Below are positions 1-8,874 of a DNA stretch of 64,000 bases, piece by piece (the stretch's first letter is position 1; each line of letters starts with the position of its first letter). The DNA lies in the NCBI GenBank assembly GCA_020199775.1, contig JAIVJZ010000044.1, positions 62,001 to 126,000 of the forward strand, given 5' to 3'. The notes beneath the pieces were generated by a model that was not told the origin of the DNA, did not search any database, and saw nothing but the letters and a program-made list of their open reading frames with translations. Made by a program: the position numbers and the translations under genes. Origin of the DNA: Acidobacteriota bacterium. Its GTDB lineage: Bacteria; Acidobacteriota; Blastocatellia; Pyrinomonadales; Pyrinomonadaceae.

Positions 1-550
1 CCAAGATGCTCTGAAAAATCCACTTCTAGCCACTCTCTCTCACTCAATCAAGGATGGTACGCCCCACTATCAGACAGTGTCAAGAGCAAAAACAACGTCG
101 AACAGTTAATTTTAAGCACTATTTGGTGCATATTATAGCTCTCCGAAGCTGAATTGCTTAAGCGCGAAGTCAAAAAGCCGACAGCGCGATGCATTTGGAC
201 GAAAGTCTCCGGCTCGTCAAACCCTCTATGTTCAATCGCGGCCATTTATTGCGCTGGCGAAGAGCAAACTTCAGCAGTTTTTGGCAGCGCCGCGCCTTCC
301 TGAAATGCGCAAACGATTCTTCTCAACTTATGTTTGCAGGCCAACATCACGCGGGAGTTTTTTGAGCATAGGTAATAAATGAGAAATTCGCCTTCCCGCG
401 CCCGCTTGCTTTCCCCCCCCTGCTCGGATAAATTTGCCCTACACCCGGAGCGCGACGCCGCCACTCTTTTAAGCATTCTGTCAGCCCAACAGCGGCTCGC
501 TTTTTCTCGGCGCAATTCAATCCCTCTGAAAGGATGCTTTTCTTCCGCCT
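1..550. other. no convincing gene; upstream region of EF-G-like gene
   Basis: The first 350 bases are visibly richer in A/T than the rest of the window. Only short open frames exist, on both strands, without family resemblance or good ribosome binding sites. A GAAAGGA stretch at about 528-534 lies 16 bases before the ATG at 551, farther than usual. The left part could be the end of a neighbouring non-coding region or a decayed gene. Confidence 0.5.
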
Positions 551-2653
551 ATGAAAGTTTATCCGACCAACCAGATTCGCAACCTTGCCGTCATCGGCCA
601 CGGCGACGCGGGCAAGACGCAACTGATCAGTTCGCTCCTCTACGTGACGGGCGCGACGCCGCGCTGGGGCAAAGTCGCGGAGGGCACGACCGTCACCGAC
701 TACGAGGAAGATTCCATCGCGCGCCAGATCACTTTGAACACCGCGCTCGCCCACCTCGAATTCCGCGAACACAAGATCAACTTCATAGACACGCCCGGCT
801 ACGCCGCCTTCGTCGCGCACGCGCGCCCGGCCTTGCGCGTCGCCGACTGCGCGCTCGTCGTCGTTGACGGCGTGAACGGCGTCGAGGTGCAGACGGAGAA
901 GACCTGGGGCTACGCCAACGAGTTCATCGTGCCGCGCATCATGGTCATCAACAAGCTCGACAAGGAGCGCGCCGATTTCGGCGCGGCTCTGGACAGCGCG
1001 CGCCACACCTTCAGCCGCGCCATCGTCCCCTTCACGCTCCCCATCGGCAAAGAGGCCGACTTCCGCGGCGTCGTGGACATCGTCCACATGAAGGCTTACG
1101 AGTTCGACGAGGGGGGCAAGGCCAAAGAACGCGAGATACCCGAAGCCGGGCGCGACGTGGTAGACCGTGAGCGCGAACGCCTCATCGAAGTCATCGCCGA
1201 ATCCGACGACGCCTTGATGGAGAAGTATTTCGAGAACGGGACGCTCGAAGAAGCCGACATCATCCCGAACATCTCGAAGGCCATCGCCGCGAGCAAACTG
1301 TGTCCGGTCTTCGCCTGTTCGAGCCTCACGCTCGTCGGCCTGCAAAGCCTGCTCGAAGGGATCGTCGATTACGCGCCCGCGCCCGACACGCACGAGGCCG
1401 AACACGGCCGCGCGAGCGCGGACACCGGCGCGGAGACGCTCACGCGCAAGTACAACGAGAGCGACCCCTTCTCGGCCTACGTCTTCCGCACCGTCGCAGA
1501 CCCCTTCGCCGGTCGCATCACGGTGATGAAAGTCATCAGCGGCCACATCAAACACGACGCCACCGTGCAGAACACGACGCGCGGCGTCACCGAACGGCTC
1601 GGCGCGCTCCACTCGATGCAGGGCAAGCAACTCGACAAGGTGGAAGAGGCGGGCGCGGGCGACATCATCGCCTGCGTCAAACTCAAAGAGACGCAGACGG
1701 GCGACACGCTCGCCGACCGCGCCACTCCCATCGTCTACGACGCGCTTCAATACCCGGAGGCCGCCATCGCCTTCGCCATCGAACCGAAGTCCCGGCAGGA
1801 CGAAGAGAAGATCAGCGTCGCCCTGCACAAGATTCTGGAAGAAGACCCGTCGCTCCATTTCACGCGCGACGCGCAGACCAAAGAGTTCATCCTCTCCGGT
1901 TCGGGGCAACTTCACGTCGAGACGGTCGTGCAGAAGTTGAAGGATCGTTATCACGTCGAGGTCGCGCTCCACCCGCCGAAAGTCCCTTACAAGGAGACGA
2001 TCACGGCGCGCGCCGAGGTGCAGGGGCGGCACAAGAAGCAGACCGGCGGGCGCGGCCAGTTCGGCGACTGCAAAGTCGTCTTCGAGCCGCTGGAGCGCGG
2101 CGGCGGCTTCGAGTTCGTGGACAAGATTTTCGGCGGGAGCGTGCCGCAGCAGTTCCGCCCCGCCATCGAGAAAGGCATCGTCGAGGCGGCGGCCGGCGGC
2201 GCGATTGCGGGCTACCCGCTCGTGGACTTCAAAGTCACGCTCGTCGACGGTTCATACCACAACGTCGATTCGGACGAGCACAGTTTCCGCGCCGCCGGTC
2301 GCAAGGCGTTTCGCGCGGCGATTGAAAAGGTGAAGCCCAGTTTGCTCGAACCGATCATGGACGTGGAGGTCGTCGCGCCGGTCGAGGCCAGCGGCGACAT
2401 CATGGGCGATCTCAACTCGCGGCGCGGGCGCGTGCAGGGCATGGAGATGCGCGGCAAGAATCAGGTCATCAAAGCTCAAGTGCCGATGGCCGAGATGCTC
2501 GACTACCAATCCAAACTCAACTCCATCACCGCCGCGCGCGGCTCTTATCACATGGAGTTCTCCCACTACGACCCCGTCCCCGGCCAACTCACGCACAAGA
2601 TCGTCGAACAGGCGCGCGCCGAAGGCCGGATCAGAGGCGAAGAGGAAGACTGA
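551..2653 (+). CDS. fusA: EF-G-like translational GTPase (type-2 EF-G family)
   Basis: A 700-residue protein with the full EF-G layout: GTPase domain, beta-barrel domain II, and domains III to V at the C terminus. The P loop GHGDAGKT is at residues 16-23, DTPG at 80-83 and NKLD at 134-137. The switch-I sequence reads ARQIT rather than the RGIT of housekeeping EF-G. With the location outside a str operon, this points to the second EF-G class (FusA2/EF-G-2 type), which often shows altered translocation activity. The symbol fusA is used in the broad sense. The gene is followed after three bases by a Uma2-type gene, suggesting co-translation. The housekeeping fusA is expected elsewhere. Family assignment is firm; the exact role is inferred. 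Confidence 0.9.
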   Translation: MKVYPTNQIRNLAVIGHGDAGKTQLISSLLYVTGATPRWGKVAEGTTVTDYEEDSIARQITLNTALAHLEFREHKINFIDTPGYAAFVAHARPALRVADCALVVVDGVNGVEVQTEKTWGYANEFIVPRIMVINKLDKERADFGAALDSARHTFSRAIVPFTLPIGKEADFRGVVDIVHMKAYEFDEGGKAKEREIPEAGRDVVDRERERLIEVIAESDDALMEKYFENGTLEEADIIPNISKAIAASKLCPVFACSSLTLVGLQSLLEGIVDYAPAPDTHEAEHGRASADTGAETLTRKYNESDPFSAYVFRTVADPFAGRITVMKVISGHIKHDATVQNTTRGVTERLGALHSMQGKQLDKVEEAGAGDIIACVKLKETQTGDTLADRATPIVYDALQYPEAAIAFAIEPKSRQDEEKISVALHKILEEDPSLHFTRDAQTKEFILSGSGQLHVETVVQKLKDRYHVEVALHPPKVPYKETITARAEVQGRHKKQTGGRGQFGDCKVVFEPLERGGGFEFVDKIFGGSVPQQFRPAIEKGIVEAAAGGAIAGYPLVDFKVTLVDGSYHNVDSDEHSFRAAGRKAFRAAIEKVKPSLLEPIMDVEVVAPVEASGDIMGDLNSRRGRVQGMEMRGKNQVIKAQVPMAEMLDYQSKLNSITAARGSYHMEFSHYDPVPGQLTHKIVEQARAEGRIRGEEED

Positions 2654-2656
2654 GTT

Positions 2657-3220
2657 ATGTCGCTTCCCGAAATCAGCAAGTATTACTTTAGCGTGGCCGA
2701 ATTTGAGCGCATGGGCGAGGCGGGCGTCTTTACGAAAGATGCCCGCCTTGAGCTGATCGAGGGAGAGATTATTGAAATGTTGCCGATTGGCAGCCGCCAT
2801 GCCGCTTGCGTCAAATTTCTCAGCAGATTTTTAAACCGGGCTATCGGCGACATCGCACTCGTCAGCACCCAAGACCCGATCCGGCTCAACGACTTCTCCG
2901 AGCCTGAACCCGATCTTGCCTTGCTCCGGTTGCGCGACGATTTTTACCGGGACGCGCACCCGACCCCGGCGGACGTGCTGCTCATCATCGAAGTCGCGGA
3001 CACGACGCTGGCTTACGACCGGCAGGTTAAAGTGCCGCTCTACGCGAAGGCCGGCATTGAAGAGGCATGGATCATCAACCTGTCGGAAGAGCAAATTGAG
3101 ATATATTCGGGATTGGCAGACGGCACGTATCAAACAATCGTAAACTTCCGGCGCGGCGACGAAGCGCGCGCTCACACCATCGCCGGGCTGGCGGTCAACG
3201 TGGCGGACGTGTTGGGATAG
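2657..3220 (+). CDS. Uma2 family (DUF820) PD-(D/E)XK nuclease-like protein
   Basis: A 187-residue protein of the Uma2/DUF820 family, which has the restriction-endonuclease fold. The expected motifs are visible: EPD ending at Asp86, Glu112 in LLIIEV, Asp121, Lys125 and Tyr129, followed by the typical Gly-Ile-Glu-Glu-Ala-Trp strand. The catalytic set looks complete, so it is probably not a relic. Family members are numerous in cyanobacteria, Chloroflexi and Acidobacteria and have no settled function. The start lies three bases after the stop of the EF-G-like gene, so the two are probably co-transcribed. A functional link to translation is speculative. Confidence 0.88.
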   Translation: MSLPEISKYYFSVAEFERMGEAGVFTKDARLELIEGEIIEMLPIGSRHAACVKFLSRFLNRAIGDIALVSTQDPIRLNDFSEPEPDLALLRLRDDFYRDAHPTPADVLLIIEVADTTLAYDRQVKVPLYAKAGIEEAWIINLSEEQIEIYSGLADGTYQTIVNFRRGDEARAHTIAGLAVNVADVLG

Positions 3221-3349
3221 GTGCGTGCGCGAAAGAGGCTAACGCGAGCGGGCTTCACGTTGAACTTACGGGATATTTGGTAGCATCAGGAGAGCATCGC
3301 AGACTTCTCAGGACGCAGTCGTCGGCCAACGAACAAGGAGTCTCAAGCA

Positions 3350-4024
3350 GTGTCCATTCGCAATCCGGGCGCGACCGCCTGCCGCCGCAAGTTCCTCAAG
3401 TATTTCCCGAAAGGCTTCTCCGACGAGACTTATTTGAGTTGGGAGCGCGACTACAAGTGGGAATCGCACGAGCGTTGGGAGGAAGCGTTGGGGCAGCCGG
3501 AGTTTCGCCGCCTCCTGCGCGAGGGCGCGTTCGCAGAGATCGCCGCGCGCGCCGTACGCGTCGAGCAGCGCAGCCGCCACAGCATGATCTTCTCATTCGA
3601 GAAGATGGCTTTGCGCGACGCGACCAAGTCTGAGGAGGGCGCGCGCCGCTTCGCCGAGGGTCTGTATGTATTTCTTCACGGCGCGGGAGGCGCGGCGCGC
3701 AGGTTCGAGCGTTGGGTTGATACCGTAGACGCGCTGCCGCGGAAACAAACGCGCGTGCTGACGTGGCCGCTCGTCACCGTCTTCGGCTTCATCGCGCAAC
3801 CCGACCGGCACATCTTCCTCAAACCGAACGTCACGCGCACCGCCGCACGCGCCTACGGCTTCGACTTCCGTTACAAGTCGCGCCCCGACTGGGACACTTA
3901 CTCAAACTTCCTCCAATTCGCAGACACCATCCGGCGCGACCAAAGCGACCTGAAACCGCGCGACATGATCGACCTCCAATCCTTCATGTGGGTGCAAGGC
4001 TCGGACGAGTACCCCGACAAGTGA
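3350..4024 (+). CDS. conserved hypothetical protein
   Basis: A 224-residue soluble protein with no signal peptide or membrane segment. The start is GTG, chosen because AAGGAG lies nine bases upstream. The sequence is rich in Arg, Trp and Phe, with clusters such as YLSWERDYKWESHERWEE near residues 28-45 and a hydrophobic central stretch around LTWPLVTVFGFIAQP. No family was recognised. It looks like a genuine gene because codon usage matches its neighbours and the ribosome binding site is good. The next gene starts 53 bases later on the same strand. Confidence 0.75.
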   Translation: MSIRNPGATACRRKFLKYFPKGFSDETYLSWERDYKWESHERWEEALGQPEFRRLLREGAFAEIAARAVRVEQRSRHSMIFSFEKMALRDATKSEEGARRFAEGLYVFLHGAGGAARRFERWVDTVDALPRKQTRVLTWPLVTVFGFIAQPDRHIFLKPNVTRTAARAYGFDFRYKSRPDWDTYSNFLQFADTIRRDQSDLKPRDMIDLQSFMWVQGSDEYPDK

Positions 4025-4077
4025 CTTTGCAATCCGTCGAGTCGCGGCGTTTCACATCAAAACTGAAGGAGCTCACG

Positions 4078-4998
4078 ATGGGCAGAATTGTAATCGTCTT
4101 GCTGTTGATGTTTGCCGCGCGCGGGATGTGTCCGGCACAGGCCAGCGGCAACATCAGCTATTCTCAATCCGGCGGCAACGCCAAAGCCGAGCAGAACGAA
4201 CGGAACAAGCGCGTGCTGGCGAAGGAAGACGCGCCCCCGTCCGCCACCAGCATGTTCGTCGAAGCCAGCGTGTTGATGAACGTTAAAGCCGATGAGCACG
4301 TCGCGGTTTTCGGCCTCGCGCAGGAGTGTGTCACCGTCGCCGAGTGCAATCAGAAGATGGACGCCGCGGCCGGCCAGTTCTCAGCCGACTTGAAGCGGCT
4401 GGGCATCGCGAGCAGCGACATCTTCGTCGACTTTGCGGCGCAGAATAAGATTTATGGCTTTCAGTTGGAGGGTAATCTGGCGAAGGAGAGGTTAGCCGGT
4501 TTTGAGCTTAAGAAAAACATCTCCGTGCATTATCAGGACAAGCTCTTGCTTGATAAGTTGCTCGTCACGGCGGCACAGTCGAAAATCTTCGACCTGATTA
4601 AGGTTGACTACATCGTGCGGGACACAGGCGGCATCCACAACCGGCTGGCAGAGGAAGCCGCGCGTCTGATCAAGCAGAAAATGGCGCGCCACGAAAAGCT
4701 GTTGGGCATCAAACTTCAGCCCCCGGCACAAGTCTTCGCGGAGAGGTACAGCGCGTACTTTCCCACCGAAATGTACGACTCGTACACGGCCTACGAGGCG
4801 GAGGAGGTCAGCCGGAATTATGACCCGCAAGAGAGATACACCGTCCAGCGCGCACGCAAGAGCCGGACGTTTTTCTTCAACGCCTTGAACGCCGACGGCT
4901 TCGACGCGGTGATCAACCCGATAGTGATCGAGCCGGTCGTGCAGTTCACGCTCTATCTCAGGGTCAAGTATGAAGTGGAGCAGAACAACAACAAGTAG
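4078..4998 (+). CDS. secreted protein with SIMPL (DUF541)-like domain
   Basis: A 306-residue protein starting with a signal peptide (MGRIVIVLLLMFAARGMCPA, cleavage near Ala-Gln-Ala). The start at 4078 has GAAGGAG seven bases upstream; the open frame extends much farther upstream but has no such signal. The middle holds a SIMPL-like pattern: a repeated alpha-beta unit with DLKRLGIASSDIFVDF and a later strand-helix element around LLLDKLLVTAAQSK. SIMPL proteins are periplasmic or secreted, with poorly defined roles. The match is weak, so the domain call is tentative; export is well supported. Confidence 0.65.
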   Translation: MGRIVIVLLLMFAARGMCPAQASGNISYSQSGGNAKAEQNERNKRVLAKEDAPPSATSMFVEASVLMNVKADEHVAVFGLAQECVTVAECNQKMDAAAGQFSADLKRLGIASSDIFVDFAAQNKIYGFQLEGNLAKERLAGFELKKNISVHYQDKLLLDKLLVTAAQSKIFDLIKVDYIVRDTGGIHNRLAEEAARLIKQKMARHEKLLGIKLQPPAQVFAERYSAYFPTEMYDSYTAYEAEEVSRNYDPQERYTVQRARKSRTFFFNALNADGFDAVINPIVIEPVVQFTLYLRVKYEVEQNNNK

Positions 4999-5060
4999 CG
5001 GTAGCCCGTGGATGGGAATGGCGAAAACTATAGCGGTTTGCCATTGAGTGCGATGAAGGA

Positions 5061-5145
5061 ATCATTGTAGGGGCAGAGGACTTGTCCCTGCCCGCGTGGC
5101 TACGAAAGCGAACGGGCAGGACTTGTCCCTCTGCCCTACAATGAT
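5061..5145. repeat. hairpin repeat with nested palindromic core
   Basis: Arms of about 33 bases at 5061-5093 and 5113-5145 are near-perfect inverted copies around a 19-base loop. Each arm carries the inner sequence GGACTTGTCC, itself almost palindromic, next to GGGCAG. It sits between two convergent genes and may act as a REP-type element or a bidirectional terminator. Confidence 0.75.
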
Positions 5146-5188
5146 CACAGACGAGTCGCATCCATTTGCAAACTGCTGTAATCCACGT

Positions 5189-5241
5189 CTTCCTTTGCGC
5201 CTTTGCATGAGATTCAAGTTCACGCAAAGGCGCAAAGGAAG
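5189..5241. repeat. perfect inverted repeat built on CTTTGCG
   Basis: Arms of 18 bases (5189-5206 and 5224-5241) are exact reverse complements. Each contains CTTTGC twice, spaced like a tandem short unit. It lies 44 bases past the stop of the M2 peptidase gene, read on the minus strand, and could help terminate it. Confidence 0.78.
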
Positions 5242-5284
5242 TATGAAAAAGTTGAGCCGTCGCCCGTGAGTTTGAAATAACCTC

Positions 5285-7195
5285 TTACCTGACGGAAGTC
5301 GTCCGGCGCGCGTGTTGGGCGTTCTGTTCGTCGAGCCAGCGTTTGAGCGGGGCGAAGTAGTCGATGATGGCGGTGGCGTCCATCTTGTCTTCGCCGGTGA
5401 GGGCTTTGAGGGCTTCCGGCCACGGGCGGCTCTGCCCTATGGCGAGCATCTGTTTCAGCTTCGCGCCCGCCTGCTTGTTGCCGTAGATCGAGCAGCGGTT
5501 GAGCGGCCCCGTAAAGCCCGCCTCGCGGCAGAGCGCGCGGTGAAACTGGAACTGGAGGATGGCGGCGAGGAAGTAGCGCGCGTAGGGCGTGTTGGCCGGG
5601 ACGTGGTACTTCGCGCCCGCGTCGAAATCGGCTTCGCTGCGCGGCGCGGGCGGCGCGATGCCCTGATACTTGGTGCGCAACTCCCACCAAGCCTTGTTGT
5701 AATTCTCCGGCGTGACCTCGCCCGAAAAAACTTTCCAACGCCACTGGTCAACCAGATAGCCGAAGGGCAGGAACGCCACCTTGTCGAGCGCCAGACGCAG
5801 GAGCAAGCCGATGTCCGCGCTCTCGTCCGGCACTTTGTCGATCAAGTTGATCTGCTTCAAGTATTCGGGCGTGACGGAGAGAGCCACGGCGTCGCCGATG
5901 GCTTCGTGGAAGCCGTCGTTCGCGCTGTTCTGGTAAAGCGTCGGCTGCGGCGCGTAGGCCATCTGGTAATAGTTGTGGCCGAGTTCGTGGTGGACGACGG
6001 AGAAGTCTTCGGCCGTGATCTTGATGCACATCTTGAGGCGCACGTCCTTTTGCGAGTCAAGGTTCCAGGCGCTCGCGTGGCAGACGACTTCCCTGTCCTG
6101 CGGTTTGACGAAGAGAGATCGCTCCCAGAAAGTTTGCGGCAGCGGCTCTAAGCCGAGCGACGTAAAGAAGCCTTCGCCATAGCGCACCATCTGCCGGGCG
6201 TCGGTCTTCTTCTGCACGAGTATCTTGGTGAGATCGTAACCGGGGTCGCTTCGCTCGGGCTTGAGGAGCGGGTAGATGTTGCTCCACGTCTGGCTCCACA
6301 TGTTGCCCAGGAGGTGCGCCGGGATCGGCCCGTTCTCCGCGACGAGTTGCTTGCCGTACTTTTCCGAGAGCTTCCAGCGCGTGTAGGTGTAGAGCGACTC
6401 GTAGAGCGGCTTAACTTGCAGCCACAGCCGCTCCATCTCGGCGGCGAACCCGTCGGGCGGCATGTCGTAGTTGGAGCGCCACAACGCGCCCAAATCCTTG
6501 AAGCCCATCTCGCGCGCGCCCTTATTGCCGAGCACGACGAAGCGGGCGTACTTCTGTTTGAAGGGCGGCGCGATGGAGTGCCAGCCGAGCCAGATGCGTT
6601 TCAGTTCTTCGGGGTCGCGGCTCTCCGCCATGATCGGCTCCATCTCTTGCAGCGTTAGACATTTTCCGCCCGCGCCGTCCGGGCAGTACTTACCTTTGCC
6701 GTAATCGCTCGACAGAGACGCCGTGATTTTAGTCAACTCGTTGCGCTCGGCCGGATTCGACGGCGCGGGCACGGTCAATGCGAGTTTCAATAGTTGCAGC
6801 TTGCGCGCCGTGTCGTAGGGGAGCTTGAGCCCGTCGAAGCGAGTCGCCTGTTCGGCCAACTGCGTGACGGCGGCGGTCAATTCGTTGTCCGCGGCGGCGG
6901 CGAGAGCTTCGGTGTCATCCGTGATGAAGTTCGCCTGCACCCAACTCGCGCGGCTGGATTGGAGGTTGAGTTCCGTGAGCCGCTGCTCGGCGTGTGCGAC
7001 GAACTCCCGCGCCTCGGCCACGGTCGCTTTACCGGCGGCCGTCCTGCGCGTCCCGGCCTTCTTGCGCGCCGTCGCCGCGCCGCCCTTCGACGCGACCGTC
7101 TGCTGCGCGAACGCCGCGCCGTTACACAATAGAATTAAAGACAGCAGTGCGGCGACGACGCCCGGCCGCCGCACCGCCCGATAAGACAGTTTCAT
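5285..7195 (-). CDS. M2 family peptidyl-dipeptidase (ACE-like)
   Basis: A 636-residue zinc peptidase of the M2 family, the bacterial relatives of angiotensin-converting enzyme, which remove dipeptides from peptide C termini. The N terminus is a signal peptide (hydrophobic residues 12-30, ending AAFA-QQ), so it acts outside the cytoplasm. HELGH occupies residues 403-407. The third ligand, Glu431 in the HEAIGD motif, is 28 residues after the first His, as in animal ACE. Residues 33-60 are a low-complexity Ala/Lys/Arg/Thr linker. GGAGGTAG lies just before the ATG. It appears to be transcribed alone. Confidence 0.93.
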   Translation of the reverse strand: MKLSYRAVRRPGVVAALLSLILLCNGAAFAQQTVASKGGAATARKKAGTRRTAAGKATVAEAREFVAHAEQRLTELNLQSSRASWVQANFITDDTEALAAAADNELTAAVTQLAEQATRFDGLKLPYDTARKLQLLKLALTVPAPSNPAERNELTKITASLSSDYGKGKYCPDGAGGKCLTLQEMEPIMAESRDPEELKRIWLGWHSIAPPFKQKYARFVVLGNKGAREMGFKDLGALWRSNYDMPPDGFAAEMERLWLQVKPLYESLYTYTRWKLSEKYGKQLVAENGPIPAHLLGNMWSQTWSNIYPLLKPERSDPGYDLTKILVQKKTDARQMVRYGEGFFTSLGLEPLPQTFWERSLFVKPQDREVVCHASAWNLDSQKDVRLKMCIKITAEDFSVVHHELGHNYYQMAYAPQPTLYQNSANDGFHEAIGDAVALSVTPEYLKQINLIDKVPDESADIGLLLRLALDKVAFLPFGYLVDQWRWKVFSGEVTPENYNKAWWELRTKYQGIAPPAPRSEADFDAGAKYHVPANTPYARYFLAAILQFQFHRALCREAGFTGPLNRCSIYGNKQAGAKLKQMLAIGQSRPWPEALKALTGEDKMDATAIIDYFAPLKRWLDEQNAQHARRTTSVR

Positions 7196-7317
7196 ACACT
7201 ACCTCCAGAGTTGCGCTGATCAGTTTGCTATTCGACTGATGAAATTGTTGGGGAGTTGCCTGAACTATTTTAACGCCGATCCCGGCCGCTCACATAACCG
7301 CAAAGGCCGCGCGCCGC

Positions 7318-7887
7318 TTATTCGTCGAAGCGCGCGCGGAAATCTTTCGTGCGGCGGCGCAAGTGCAGCCAGTCCTCGAAGATTTCCGGCTGCCGCAGCC
7401 AGACCGTGAACCACTCGGCGATCTCCTCTTTCTCGGCTCGCTTGCGCTCGTTCACCGAAGCGTTGCGCGCGATCATCTGCGCCCGTTGCTTGCCCTTCAA
7501 GACGGTCTCCTGCACGCGGCGCAAGCCCTCCTTGTCTTTCTTGCGCGCAAACTGGCGGCGCAGATTATCGAGCCGCTTGATCGAGGCGGCGGCCTCCTCA
7601 AAGTTCGAGAACTTGAGGACGTTGCGGAACATCGCCTCGTAGGGGTCTGCGCTGCGCCAGCGCGCGTCCATCTCCAACACCTCGGCGTGACGCAACTCCG
7701 CGCCCTCGTCCGCGAGCAGGCGCGCCACAATGGCCGGGCTCTCCTCCGCGCCCTCGCCGAAACGCTCGCGCACCGCCTCGGCAATCGCTTCCAACTCGCG
7801 CGCGCCGACCGTCTCGCAATCCAGATGCTCCCACACCTCGATCATCAGGTCGTGCTTCGTTCGCGCCCGCCACACTTGTTTTCCCAT
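7318..7887 (-). CDS. conserved hypothetical protein
   Basis: A 189-residue soluble, highly charged and mostly helical protein with no signal peptide. A long Lys/Arg/Glu-rich helix (about residues 100-155) could form a coiled coil and may bind nucleic acid, but no family was recognised. It begins MGKQVWRARTKHD and sits between the M2 peptidase gene and a terminator hairpin that closes the upstream unit. Codon use is like that of its neighbours. Function unknown. Confidence 0.7.
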   Translation of the reverse strand: MGKQVWRARTKHDLMIEVWEHLDCETVGARELEAIAEAVRERFGEGAEESPAIVARLLADEGAELRHAEVLEMDARWRSADPYEAMFRNVLKFSNFEEAAASIKRLDNLRRQFARKKDKEGLRRVQETVLKGKQRAQMIARNASVNERKRAEKEEIAEWFTVWLRQPEIFEDWLHLRRRTKDFRARFDE

Positions 7888-7958
7888 CGTCCCCAGAATC
7901 CGTCAGAGTTATCGCCGGATAATAAGTAAGCGGAGATAGATTACAGGAAAAACAAGAG

Positions 7959-7995
7959 AACCGCCCACCGGTCTTGCCGAGACCGGCGGGCGGTT
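7959..7995 (-). terminator. intrinsic terminator of the 8020-9905 unit
   Basis: A 16-base-pair stem with one mismatch (7959-7974 with 7980-7995) and a five-base loop. On the minus strand it is followed by a T-rich tract (TCTTGTTTTT). It lies 25 bases past the stop at 8020. Confidence 0.85.
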
Positions 7996-8019
7996 TCGTG
8001 TCCGACATTTCGGCGCGGA

Positions 8020-8874
8020 TTAAGGCGCGGAGACGAGGAACACGTCCCACGCCCAACGCCCGACTTTAGCCCCGCGCGCGTCCGCAACTTTGGCGCGATA
8101 GCGAAATTGATTGCCGTGTTGGTCGGTGCGCTTCGATTCGCGGTAGTCGAGCGCGAGCGAGTCAACCTGCACGGACGCGAGCGGGCGCAGTTCGTCCGGC
8201 TCGGAGACGCCGTTGTGATTCGCGTCTTGCCACAGGCGCAGCGAGGGGAAGACGGCATCTCTCTTGTCTATCCAACGGTCGCCGTTGCCGCCGCGCGCCG
8301 CTTTGTCATACTCGGCCAACGCGAGAAAACCGTTCGGCGCGGCCGAGGGCGGTTGCGGCGAGTGGTTGCCGAACAACTCCGCGCCGCCGTCGATGCGCCC
8401 GTTCGCGTTGCGGTCGAGGGCGAGCCACGCATCGTCGGAATCGCGCGCCGTCCACGAGAGACGTTCCGGCGTGCCGTCGCCGTTGAGGTCGAAGAGGACG
8501 CCGCCCGCCGCGCTCGTCAGGTTGAAGCCGTCGCCTTTGGTGTCTACGACGACGGGCGAGCAATGGCCGAAGTGGCTGCCGCAATCCACGGGTTCGCCGA
8601 CGCAGGTGCAGGTATCGGAGTTGATCGCCCCGCTGTAGCCGCGTTCGATGCAATCGGTCTGCGTCAGGTAGCACGACCCGCCACCGGCTATCGGCGTCGG
8701 CGTCGGCTCAGGGCAAAAAATACTGTCGTTGCAATCGTCGTCGCCGCAGTCGCCGAAACCGTCGCAATCGTTGTCGTAGCCGTCGTTGCATATCTCGCTC
8801 AAGTCGGGGTGACTATAACTGCCGCCGGTAGCCGGGTCGTCGTTACAGTCTTCCCCGCCGCAGCCGATGCTCAA
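8020..8874 (-). pseudogene. C-terminal part of a frameshifted secreted protein, MopE-type metal-binding repeat
   Basis: This frame opens only with TTG at 8874 and begins in the middle of a domain. It contains a MopE-like putative metal-binding motif (EDCNDDP, then [14 protein letters not shown] and GDCGDDDC), a Pro/Thr linker, and a region with Asp-rich calcium-type loops ([40 protein letters not shown]). The upstream frame (8871-9905) ends with VDCDMDDAG at the same place. Shifting one base back at GCGGGTAC joins them as [15 protein letters not shown], a smooth continuation. This is probably one gene of about 628 codons broken by a single-base loss, a sequencing error in a G run, or a -1 frameshift. 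Confidence 0.7.

Noticed and set aside
48..245. 65-codon minus-strand frame in the A/T-richer left end
   Set aside because: No homology pattern, no ribosome binding site, and composition unlike the genes of the window.
347..2032. Long open frame on the minus strand opposite the EF-G-like gene
   Set aside because: It mirrors the GC-rich codon pattern of a clearly homologous gene on the other strand and has no family features. The same applies to 14169-15419, 17903-19729, 46384-47730 and 54514-55914.
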